Source: Geoglobus sp. (GTDB taxonomy: Archaea > Halobacteriota > Archaeoglobi > Archaeoglobales > Archaeoglobaceae). Taken from it: a DNA stretch of 5,271 nucleotides. A program made the position numbers and the translations under genes. Of the stretch, positions 1 through 5,271 are shown piece by piece. The first letter of the stretch is position 1. Each line of letters opens with the position of its first letter. The notes beneath the pieces were generated by a model. It did not search any database, was not told the origin of the DNA, and saw nothing but the letters and a program-made list of their open reading frames with translations. The stretch spans positions 1 through 5,271 of the forward strand of contig WAJY01000154.1 of the NCBI GenBank assembly GCA_015523645.1. The letters are read 5' to 3'.

Positions 1-1583
1 ACTCTTTTGCCAGCCTCTCTTATCAGCTTCACGAGCTTGACGAGGGTGAGGAGCTGGCGTGGGTTGAACATATGCATCCATCTAAAAAACCCGTAATTTA
101 CAACCCATACGTTTCTCGGATCATATTGAGGTATGCGATCTAAAGGAACATCCGGATCCCCCTTCTCAATCAACTCCCTGATCCTCTCCTTCGCCCTCTC
201 AAGCTTTGCATTGTCAATTTCATCAGCAGGCTCGAAAACCAGATCTCCACCCTCAACCCTGACCCTCACCAACAACCTCTGCCTCGCAAATCTCTCATCC
301 CCCTCGTTATACTTCTTCAGAGCCCACTTGATGTACCACTCAACTTTGTCAGTTAAATAGACTTCTAAGTCACCTCTCTTGAGCATTAAAATAAGAATTT
401 CTCCTCTTTCAGTGATTATTACCCATTCCTTACCTTTCTTTTTTTTCTCAATAACTGTGTTTTCTTCCAAATTAATTCCTGATTCAAGTAAAGCCTCCTT
501 AAGATAGTCTGGGATTACAATACTCTTACTATTTCCAAAGTCATTAGCCAGCCTTTCACCAAGATTCTTAGGAAGCTTACATTTTAGCTTTTTGGGAACA
601 TCTTTTGGATCAGCGTAATGCGTTCCATTCTCATCAACAAACCTTATTTCCATCCCGCAGTGCAGACACCACGCCTTGCTCCCCCTTGCATAGATGTTTG
701 CTTTTGGAACCTCATACCTCTCTCCTGCAATCTCGATAACCCCTCTCCTCGTATCAACATCAGCCTTGCTGACATCTCCATGAACCTTGTTGAGGTCAAC
801 AACCTCCACCTTAACCTCATCGCCATCCTTTACTGGCTTTTTGATTTTTTTTGGATTCCCCTTTTCATCTTTCACTATCTCCTCTACCCATACCCACTTG
901 AAGAAAGCAAGCCTTGTGTAAAATTCCCTATCCCTCACCCTCTTCTTGACCCTGGCAAGCCACCAGTTTCCAACGACAGGCGTCCACCTATTGCAGTGAG
1001 GGCATCTAACCTCCCACGAGCCGATATACACAGCAACATCATCATCGTAAAGCTCCTGAATCTCCCTGTCTTCTCTCAGCCTCTCAGTAACCCACTCACC
1101 CCATCTCTTAACATCATCAACCAATTTTTCTCCATACTTGGCAGGATACTCAAGAACAGCTTTCAGAAAAACGTAAGCTGTGGGCAGAAGCTCAACAGCA
1201 GTCACATCCATTCCGAGCCTCATGGCTTCGAGAGGTATGGAGCCAAAGCCCGCAAATGGATCAAGGAACTTTTTACCCTCAAAATAGCTCTCATACTTCT
1301 CAGGTATGTTTGGCGGGAAGCGATGAGGAGTTCCTTCAATCTCCCCCCTGCTGTTGAGGTTTCCTCCGAGCATCCTCAGAAACTCTCTCGGCTCGACTGT
1401 ATCGGGCAGAACAGAAGCTATGATCGCCGCCCTCGCCCCAACCAGGGGCTTCCTCGTCCACCAGAAGACCATCTCCCAGAAAGGAGGTCTTCCTCCACCC
1501 TGCTTCTCAGAAAGAGCCTTTTTGTTCATAACCTCAATCACATCGTAGATTTTGGTCGATTCGGCCAATCTTGGTAATGCCAT
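1..1583 (-). CDS. DUF1156-type Zn-ribbon DNA methyltransferase (N-terminal part, runs off the left edge)
   Basis: This is an open frame of 527 codons from ATG at 1583-1581, with no stop before the left edge. It is an S-adenosylmethionine-dependent DNA methylase, probably adenine-specific. The N-terminus (residues ~32-50, RPPFWEMVFWWTRKPLVGAR) matches the DUF1156 signature around W-W-x-R-(R/K)-P-L. Residues 108-120 (DPFAGFGSIPLEA) are a clear SAM-binding motif I. Two Cys pairs, CPHC at 194-197 and CLHC at 306-309, form a split zinc ribbon. Residues ~499-511 (FFRWMHMFNPRQL) fit the conserved segment of the family ahead of the catalytic region. The catalytic (N/D)PP(Y/F/W) motif is not in the visible part; family members are usually 800-1000 aa, so it should lie outside the window. 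Residues ~328-415 are AT-rich and look inserted. Relatives often sit beside DUF499 ATPases and helicases in putative phage-defence loci; such partners would be off-window here. Family call is strong, target base is inference. Confidence 0.9.
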   Translation of the reverse strand, partial: MALPRLAESTKIYDVIEVMNKKALSEKQGGGRPPFWEMVFWWTRKPLVGARAAIIASVLPDTVEPREFLRMLGGNLNSRGEIEGTPHRFPPNIPEKYESYFEGKKFLDPFAGFGSIPLEAMRLGMDVTAVELLPTAYVFLKAVLEYPAKYGEKLVDDVKRWGEWVTERLREDREIQELYDDDVAVYIGSWEVRCPHCNRWTPVVGNWWLARVKKRVRDREFYTRLAFFKWVWVEEIVKDEKGNPKKIKKPVKDGDEVKVEVVDLNKVHGDVSKADVDTRRGVIEIAGERYEVPKANIYARGSKAWCLHCGMEIRFVDENGTHYADPKDVPKKLKCKLPKNLGERLANDFGNSKSIVIPDYLKEALLESGINLEENTVIEKKKKGKEWVIITERGEILILMLKRGDLEVYLTDKVEWYIKWALKKYNEGDERFARQRLLVRVRVEGGDLVFEPADEIDNAKLERAKERIRELIEKGDPDVPLDRIPQYDPRNVWVVNYGFFRWMHMFNPRQLLTLVKLVKLIREAGKR

Positions 1584-1594
1584 ATTTGTTAATG

Positions 1595-1598
1595 CTCC
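1595..1598 (-). promoter_or_regulatory. possible Shine-Dalgarno site (GGAG) of the methylase gene
   Basis: On the minus strand the sequence AAAGGAG ends 11 nt before the methylase ATG, so the spacing is a little long. The best TATA box would start transcription at or just before the ATG and leave this GGAG outside the message. It matters only if an upstream start is also used. Confidence 0.35.
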
Positions 1599-1605
1599 TT
1601 TCTCT

Positions 1606-1620
1606 AATATAAACTTTATG
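1606..1620 (-). promoter_or_regulatory. archaeal BRE/TATA promoter for the methylase gene
   Basis: Read on the minus strand, 1620-1606 is CATAAAG followed by TTTATATT. This is a good match to an archaeal purine-rich BRE plus TATA box. The TATA centre lies about 26 bp upstream of the methylase ATG, so transcription would begin almost at the start codon (leaderless or nearly so). A second AT-rich stretch at about 1622-1631 could serve as an alternative TATA box with a start near 1600. The inverted repeat at 1630-1648 sits about 10 bp upstream of this BRE, so a bound regulator could affect this promoter too. Confidence 0.55.
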
Positions 1621-1629
1621 TTTAATATA

Positions 1630-1648
1630 TTATAACATTAAGTTATAA
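1630..1648. promoter_or_regulatory. inverted repeat, candidate operator 1 (TTATAAC-ATTAA-GTTATAA)
   Basis: This is a perfect inverted repeat with 7-bp arms and a 5-bp spacer. Its right arm extends into the self-complementary octamer GTTATAAC (1642-1649). It lies between the two divergent promoters, directly upstream of the BRE of the rightward operon. The same octamer core recurs at 1674-1681, which suggests two sites for one dimeric regulator. The likely binder is the AbrB-type protein encoded at 1686-2486 (inference). Confidence 0.6.
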
Positions 1649-1662
1649 CGAAACTATTAAAT
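1649..1662 (+). promoter_or_regulatory. archaeal BRE/TATA promoter of the rightward operon
   Basis: CGAAA followed by CTATTAAA reads as a BRE plus TATA box. The TATA centre is near 1658-1659, about 27 bp before the ATG at 1686. Transcription should therefore start at or within a few bases of the start codon. No Shine-Dalgarno sequence precedes that ATG, which fits a leaderless message. Confidence 0.55.
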
Positions 1663-1671
1663 GCTATGATG

Positions 1672-1683
1672 CTGTTATAACAG
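1672..1683. promoter_or_regulatory. 12-bp perfect palindrome CTGTTATAACAG, candidate operator 2
   Basis: This perfect palindrome is centred on GTTATAAC and lies between the TATA box (about 1655-1662) and the ATG at 1686, covering the expected transcription start. A protein bound here would block RNA polymerase recruitment, the usual arrangement for archaeal repressors. It shares its core octamer with the inverted repeat at 1630-1648; centres are 32 bp apart (about three helical turns), so the two would face the same side of the helix. Autorepression by the first gene product is the simplest reading. Confidence 0.65.
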
Positions 1684-1685
1684 TC

Positions 1686-2486
1686 ATGGAGATTGCCAAG
1701 AACGTGGTTTTCGTTGATGGTAAAGTGGTATTAAAAGGTTTATCTGATAGAAAAATCCTTGAGATGCTTCCTAAAGAGTTCAGCAATGCATATCTGGACT
1801 TAGAAGGTCTGATAATTCCGGCAAACTCATTGGAAGAGGCTCAGGACATTTACGTCAAAGTGGTCAACGCAATCAGGCTCACTCACAATCTCGAAAGGCT
1901 TGGTTTCTCTTACAGAGAAATCTTAGGCTATGGCTTTCTGATTTATCTCTCAGAATACCGAGACGGAATGGAGCGAGAAATTCTGGATAGCCCCCTCAGC
2001 AGAAAATACGACATTGTAACCCTCCCAAACCGGGATGGCTACTACTACTCCACACTCTACGGCATCGACAACGTAAACCTTCCAGCGACACTTGTCATTG
2101 GCAATCTTTATGCGAGAGAACTGCATGAAATCGTTGAAGCCAACCCCAGCCTTATGGATCTGCTTGATCTCAAAAGGATTTCTGAGAATGTGCTGAGGCT
2201 TGAAAGACTCGGTGAATCGAGACTTGCAAATCTCGCAAGAAATCTGGAGAAAATTGAGAAGATCGAGGAAACAATCAAAAAGATGCTCGCCGTCAGATTC
2301 GCTTTCTCATGCGAGTTTGCGATCGCTGGTAATGCTGAGCATGAGGAACCTCAGAAAATCAGAAGGCTCGGAAATGGTTTGTGCGTTTATCTCAGCAGGA
2401 ATTTGAGAGACAGGATCGGCATAAAAGAGGGTGATGCCGTTTCTGTCAAGGTTATCTCAGGAAAGATTTTTATCGAAAAAGTTTAG
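1686..2486 (+). CDS. AbrB/SpoVT-type DNA-binding regulator with a large unknown N-terminal domain
   Basis: This 266-aa protein is the first gene of the four-gene operon. Residues ~224-266 (RRLGNGLCVYLSRNLRDRIG, then KEGDAVSVKV and KIFIEKV) have the swapped-hairpin AbrB/MazE/SpoVT pattern: strand, short helix, I-K-E-G-D turn, two strands. This family binds DNA as a dimer and is common in antitoxins and transition-state regulators. The domain is at the C-terminus rather than the more usual N-terminus. Residues 1-155 are a mixed alpha/beta region that I do not recognise, and ~156-205 is strongly helical and charged, perhaps a dimerisation linker. The start at 1686 is the only reasonable one: no in-frame start lies upstream and no ribosome site precedes it (leaderless). 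Two GTTATAAC operators lie immediately upstream, so autoregulation is likely. Role as antitoxin or operon repressor is inference. Confidence 0.8.
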   Translation: MEIAKNVVFVDGKVVLKGLSDRKILEMLPKEFSNAYLDLEGLIIPANSLEEAQDIYVKVVNAIRLTHNLERLGFSYREILGYGFLIYLSEYRDGMEREILDSPLSRKYDIVTLPNRDGYYYSTLYGIDNVNLPATLVIGNLYARELHEIVEANPSLMDLLDLKRISENVLRLERLGESRLANLARNLEKIEKIEETIKKMLAVRFAFSCEFAIAGNAEHEEPQKIRRLGNGLCVYLSRNLRDRIGIKEGDAVSVKVISGKIFIEKV

Positions 2487-2488
2487 TG

Positions 2489-2493
2489 GGTGA
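2489..2493 (+). promoter_or_regulatory. Shine-Dalgarno GGTGA that decides the start of the second operon gene
   Basis: GGTGA begins 3 nt after the stop codon of the first gene and ends 5 nt before ATG at 2499. Earlier in-frame starts exist (GTG 2490, ATG 2493), but they overlap or abut this motif and have no ribosome site of their own. I therefore prefer 2499. Confidence 0.6.
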
Positions 2494-2498
2494 TGAGA

Positions 2499-3062
2499 AT
2501 GAAACAAAAAGAGATGGACAGGCTTAAAATTGTGGAAAACTACATCATTTTGCTTCTCGGAATAGTTGACAGGCCTGTTCCCTCAATCCTGCATCTGGAA
2601 AAGGAGATGTTCATTTTGAGCAGAACGAATCCTGTTGTGGCGAACTTCGTCCCCTTTATAAAACATTACAAAGGTCCCTACTCTGACGTGCTGAAGGAAC
2701 TCATAGATTCTCCTCTTTACTACAAGGACGCATACAAAGTGGTTAACGGCAGAATACTGCTTACTCCCGAAGGCAAAAAATTATTTGAGGAAATCGTAAA
2801 GGCTAACGAAAAAAACGAAAGGTTCCGACAGCTTCTCGGAACTCTCAAAATGATCAGAGAGCTTTACGACAGGCTCTCGGATGAGGAGCTGCTTCTGCTC
2901 GTATACATAACCTACCCGGATTTCAGAGAGAAATCGAACGTCTCTGACAGATTGCTGGCTCCGGAAAAACGTGAAGAAATTGCACGGAAGTTGTTGAAAA
3001 AGGGTCTGATAACCGAGAAAAGATACAGGGAGATCGTGGAATATGATGCGGGTAATACCTGA
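2499..3062 (+). CDS. helical winged-helix/Panacea-like protein, probable antitoxin partner of the PIN protein
   Basis: A 187-aa protein, or 190 aa from GTG 2490. From the 2499 start, residues ~10-42 are a hydrophobic helix pair, and ~55-65 carry the block IKHYKGPYSDVL. An aromatic-x-GP-Y/V block of this kind, followed by a short 'LTPEGKKLFEEI' hairpin-helix, resembles the winged-helix-like fold of SocA/DUF4065 (Panacea) antitoxins and YwgA-like archaeal proteins. The C-terminal half (from ~110) is charged and helical, ending in a K-K-G-L-I-T-E motif. It starts 12 nt after the AbrB gene and its end overlaps the PIN gene by 20 nt, so translation of the two should be coupled. Antitoxin or transcription-factor function is inferred from context and weak pattern similarity; no catalytic motif is visible. 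Confidence 0.7.
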   Translation: MKQKEMDRLKIVENYIILLLGIVDRPVPSILHLEKEMFILSRTNPVVANFVPFIKHYKGPYSDVLKELIDSPLYYKDAYKVVNGRILLTPEGKKLFEEIVKANEKNERFRQLLGTLKMIRELYDRLSDEELLLLVYITYPDFREKSNVSDRLLAPEKREEIARKLLKKGLITEKRYREIVEYDAGNT

Positions 3063-3579
3063 TACCTCGTTTTTCGTCTGCTTTCTCGATGACATCAAAG
3101 TGCCCGAACTTCTCATCCGGACATTTGAGTCCAATAAGTTTGCATTGGTAGTAGGTAAAATCGTTCACGAAGAGTTAAAGAGATCTGAAAACTACCATCA
3201 AATAGAGTTCATCCTAACCGAAGCAGAATCTTACGACTATACTCAATTTGGAGAGATTCTAAGACCATTTATGTCACTTGAGGAAATTTCCAAGGGTGAG
3301 CACGAAGTCATAGCCACAGCATACATCCTGAATTTTCTTGGATACGAAATAATTTTCATACTGGACGACGATGATGCTAGGAACTTTGTATTGAGAAATT
3401 TAAAGGAGATATCTGACAGAATGACCGGGACTGTGGGATTTGTGCGCCTATGCTGCTGTCATCACAAAATATTTAACAAGGAAGAGGCAAAATTAATTCT
3501 AATAATGATAAAAAACTCGAAATTCAGAGTGAAAAAAGAAATAGTGGAGAAAGCTATAGGCGAGATTGGGGGGTGCTGA
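3043..3579 (+). CDS. PIN-domain ribonuclease, DUF3368-like (VapC-type toxin)
   Basis: This 178-aa protein has the PIN layout of acidic residues: D7 in PDTSFF, E43/E44 in VHEELKRS, E86 in SKGEHEVIATA, and D108/D109 in ILDDDDAR. The G-E-x-E-x-I-A-x-A block, D-D-x-x-A-R and T-G-T-x-G (residues 128-132), followed by a C-terminal K-I-F-N-K-E-E-A-K helix region, is the order seen in DUF3368-class PIN proteins. Members cut RNA in a Mg2+-dependent way and many are VapC toxins. At 178 aa it is somewhat longer than a minimal PIN toxin (~130-160). The start may be ATG 3043 or 3046; GGGAG at 3028-3032 favours 3043. It overlaps the preceding gene by 20 nt and the next by 1 nt. Oddities are a CCCHH cluster at 138-142 and a strong fall in GC after about 3120. 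The catalytic acids appear intact, so it is probably active. Confidence 0.82.
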   Translation: MMRVIPDTSFFVCFLDDIKVPELLIRTFESNKFALVVGKIVHEELKRSENYHQIEFILTEAESYDYTQFGEILRPFMSLEEISKGEHEVIATAYILNFLGYEIIFILDDDDARNFVLRNLKEISDRMTGTVGFVRLCCCHHKIFNKEEAKLILIMIKNSKFRVKKEIVEKAIGEIGGC

Positions 3580-4757
3580 TGAGTACTGTTATTGACATTA
3601 AAGAGTACATCCCAGATAAAGATTCAGAGTTCAACATAAGGAGGTTTAAAGTTGGAAAAATCAAAATTGAGAGGCCAACAAAAGTATTGGATGCTAAAAC
3701 AACCTCATTGCGGGTTTTTCAAAATTACGAAGACGATTTCGGCGTCGAGATATTTGAATCATCAATCTACGTTCAACCAACCACAATTGAAAGGATTTTG
3801 AAGGAAAGGGACAATGAGGCTGTGGCAAATCACTTTAATTTCAGAAGGTGGATGAAAGAGTACAATTTCGCAGTAACAGCAACACTGCAGTTCAATCCCA
3901 TCAGAGAGTATAACCTCAAAAAAGTGCAAAGATATCTCAGATACGTTTACGAGTATTCAAATCCTTTTGTTTTTGTGCCCAACATTAAAATCGAGAAATA
4001 CCGAAAAATTGGTAAAAAGAACGTCAAAGTTACTATTGCGGAATTAAAAGACTATATTCGATTTGTTGATAAAATTGTAGAGTTTCTCGACAAAAGAAAC
4101 AGTAAAACCATTTTCGTGCCAATTTCACTCAGGTTCGGTATTGATGACCTTGTAAGATTGATAAACCACTACTTGCAACGAGAATACAAATGCTTGTGGA
4201 TCGACTTTGAGGGCGCCCCCGTATCCGAAACCAGAATTGCCAGACTAAGAGTTATTTTTGATGAGATAGAGGATAAGGAGGAGCTTGAAAACATCGTCGT
4301 TTACGCTACAAATATCAGAAGGGAAATAATCTCTAACCTTGCAGATCCAAAGAGCCCTGCTTCAGATGTATTAACATCTCTGATTGGTGCTAACATTATC
4401 GGAACTAATAGAGAACCTCCGAGACCGCAAGAAACAGGAAAAGGAAAAGAGATAGATAGGAAGGAACTTCTTAAACATAAAGCCCGAATCCTTGACCCCC
4501 AAACTTACTACTACTTTAAGGTTCTCGACTACATAGAAGATGAAAAGACGAGATCAATCCTTTTAAGGAAAGATGTAAATACGATAGAGAATGCAAAACG
4601 ACTCGATCTTGAATTTGGTTCACAAGCCCACTTCTTTTTAGATAATGGCACCATTAAGGATTACGTATCTTCAAAACCTATGTTAAATGAGTACAAAAGT
4701 GGAGAGCTGTTATCCACGCTTTTCCCACGAGAGGTTAGCCTGAGTGAGTGGTACTGA
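3579..4757 (+). CDS. unknown protein with beta/alpha-barrel-like pattern, fourth gene of the operon
   Basis: I do not recognise this 392-aa family. ATG 3579 overlaps the PIN stop as TGATG, and GGTG lies at 3572-3575, so 3579 is preferred over GTG 3573. Buried strands alternate with charged helices: FVFVPNIKI (130-138), TIFVPISLRFG (177-187), CLWIDFEGAP (205-214), NIVVYATNI (238-246), and then SDVLTSLIGANIIGTN (262-277). That rhythm, with a D/E-bearing strand and a late 'S-L-I-G-A-N-I-I-G' segment, resembles TIM barrels, including those of tRNA-guanine transglycosylase-like proteins, but I cannot confirm catalytic residues. A linker rich in P, G, K and E (280-298) leads to a ~95-aa C-terminal domain with YYYF and LDYIEDEKTR. 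There is no signal peptide or membrane segment, so it should be cytoplasmic. GC is low (about 28% in the 60 bases at 4021-4080). Translational coupling to a PIN toxin suggests a shared defence or RNA/DNA-processing role (inference). Confidence 0.75.
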   Translation: MSTVIDIKEYIPDKDSEFNIRRFKVGKIKIERPTKVLDAKTTSLRVFQNYEDDFGVEIFESSIYVQPTTIERILKERDNEAVANHFNFRRWMKEYNFAVTATLQFNPIREYNLKKVQRYLRYVYEYSNPFVFVPNIKIEKYRKIGKKNVKVTIAELKDYIRFVDKIVEFLDKRNSKTIFVPISLRFGIDDLVRLINHYLQREYKCLWIDFEGAPVSETRIARLRVIFDEIEDKEELENIVVYATNIRREIISNLADPKSPASDVLTSLIGANIIGTNREPPRPQETGKGKEIDRKELLKHKARILDPQTYYYFKVLDYIEDEKTRSILLRKDVNTIENAKRLDLEFGSQAHFFLDNGTIKDYVSSKPMLNEYKSGELLSTLFPREVSLSEWY

Positions 4758-4771
4758 AGTGTTTTAAAAGC

Positions 4772-4810
4772 AAAATTATATCAATAAAAAATTAGACAGT
4801 TCATTGGTGA
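4772..4810 (+). promoter_or_regulatory. promoter and ribosome site of the EVE gene
   Basis: The 57-bp gap after the operon holds an AT-rich TATA-like element (AAAATTATATC, 4772-4782). GGTGA follows at 4806-4810, ending 4 nt before ATG 4815. The TATA centre predicts a start near 4800-4805, just ahead of the ribosome site. The EVE gene may thus be transcribed on its own as well as by read-through; no convincing T-rich terminator separates it from the barrel gene. Confidence 0.5.
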
Positions 4811-4814
4811 TTCT

Positions 4815-5255
4815 ATGGCCTACTGGCTCTGCATAACCAACGAAGAAAACTGGAAAGTTATCAGAGAGAAAAACATCTGGGGAGTGCCGGAGAGGCACAA
4901 GAACACTATTGCTAAGGTAAAGCTAGGAGATAAGCTACTCATTTACCTCAAACAGGAGAGGGATAAAGATACAGTTAAAGAGCCGAGGATTGCAGCAGTT
5001 TATGAAGCTGTATCTGAGGTTTTCAAGGATACATCAAGGATCTTCAAATCTCCAAGAGGGATGGGAAATGAAACTTTCCCACTGAGAATTAAGCTTAAGC
5101 CTGTTAAGATCTTCGATAAACCTGTGGAATTCAAACCTCTAATTCCAAAGCTGAAGTTCATCACCAACAAGAAGAGGTGGAGCGGGCATTTGATGGGCAA
5201 GGCGATGAGGGAGATTCCTGAGGAAGATTACAAGTTAATTATAGATTCAGCATGA
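4815..5255 (+). CDS. EVE domain (UPF0310, PUA-like) protein
   Basis: This complete 146-aa protein consists of a single EVE domain; archaeal UPF0310 proteins are about 145 aa. Landmarks are [11 protein letters not shown] (3-13), [18 protein letters not shown] (22-39), LLIYL (41-45), the E-T-F-P-L-R-I-K-L strand (86-94), and the highly typical C-terminal stretch 106-139 with [21 protein letters not shown] and [11 protein letters not shown] domains belong to the PUA superfamily and use a pocket to recognise flipped or modified bases; related domains fused to McrB-like or nuclease modules serve in modification-dependent restriction. Here it stands alone, so it would act as a reader that needs a partner. 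Its position near a DNA methylase and a PIN nuclease fits modified-base surveillance (inference). GGTGA at 4806-4810 supports the start. GC rises again to about 55% near its 3' end, unlike the operon genes just before it. Confidence 0.92.
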   Translation: MAYWLCITNEENWKVIREKNIWGVPERHKNTIAKVKLGDKLLIYLKQERDKDTVKEPRIAAVYEAVSEVFKDTSRIFKSPRGMGNETFPLRIKLKPVKIFDKPVEFKPLIPKLKFITNKKRWSGHLMGKAMREIPEEDYKLIIDSA

Positions 5256-5271
5256 CAAGGAAAAAAGAGAT

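Noticed and set aside
429..448. T-run in the plus strand as a possible terminator
   Set aside because: It lies in the middle of the methylase frame and encodes a run of Lys residues (KGKKKKE); no gene on the plus strand ends before it.
618..1577. A long open frame (319 codons) on the plus strand inside the methylase region
   Set aside because: It is fully antisense to the methylase frame, which carries DUF1156, SAM-motif and zinc-ribbon signatures. The plus-strand translation is Pro/Leu/Ser-rich with no recognisable domain or ribosome site.
1630..1683. Repeated GTTATAAC as a short CRISPR-like array or attachment site
   Set aside because: There are only two or three short palindromic copies with unequal spacing and no spacer-length pattern. 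Promoter geometry explains them better as operators.
2781..3168. Two overlapping minus-strand open frames opposite the winged-helix/PIN junction
   Set aside because: Antisense to two well-supported coupled genes; no promoter or Shine-Dalgarno site and no domain pattern.
1..5271. tRNA, rRNA, CRISPR array or transposase
   Set aside because: I found no tRNA-like cloverleaf, regular repeats, terminal inverted repeats or transposase motifs on either strand by eye.

Overview
The window looks like chromosomal DNA from a thermophilic euryarchaeon, perhaps Archaeoglobales- or Thermococcales-like. Reasons: AAAG/GAAA + TATA-type archaeal promoters, GGTGA Shine-Dalgarno motifs, Lys/Glu/Ile-rich proteins, and archaeal-type members of the DUF1156 methylase, PIN and EVE (UPF0310) families. 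The genus is inference only.

Layout. (1) Minus strand, 1583 down to the left edge: the first 527 codons of a large DNA methyltransferase of the DUF1156 / Zn-ribbon type. It runs out of the window before its catalytic motif. (2) 1584-1685: a compact divergent regulatory region. It has an archaeal BRE/TATA for each direction and two perfect inverted repeats built on GTTATAAC; one of them lies between the TATA box and the start codon of the rightward gene, the classic archaeal repressor position. (3) Plus strand, 1686-4757: a tight four-gene operon. It encodes a 266-aa protein with a C-terminal AbrB/SpoVT-type DNA-binding domain; a ~187-aa protein that looks like a winged-helix or Panacea-like antitoxin; a 178-aa PIN-domain ribonuclease of the DUF3368-like class; and a 392-aa protein of unknown function with a beta/alpha-barrel-like pattern. 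The last three genes are joined by overlaps of 20 nt and 1 nt. (4) 4758-4814: a short intergenic region with its own TATA box and GGTGA ribosome site. (5) 4815-5255: an EVE-domain (PUA-like) protein of the family that reads modified bases in nucleic acid.

How it may work together (inference). The window reads as part of a defence or genome-conflict island: a DNA methylase divergent from an autoregulated toxin-antitoxin-like operon, followed by a modified-base reader. The AbrB protein is the obvious candidate to bind the GTTATAAC palindromes. The helix-rich protein overlapping the PIN gene is the likely antitoxin. The barrel protein is the unexplained component and the best candidate for something new. 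Base composition falls sharply (to about 25-35% GC in several 60-base lines) from about 3120 through the barrel gene, and also in a block inside the methylase gene (about 340-600), which suggests mosaic assembly.
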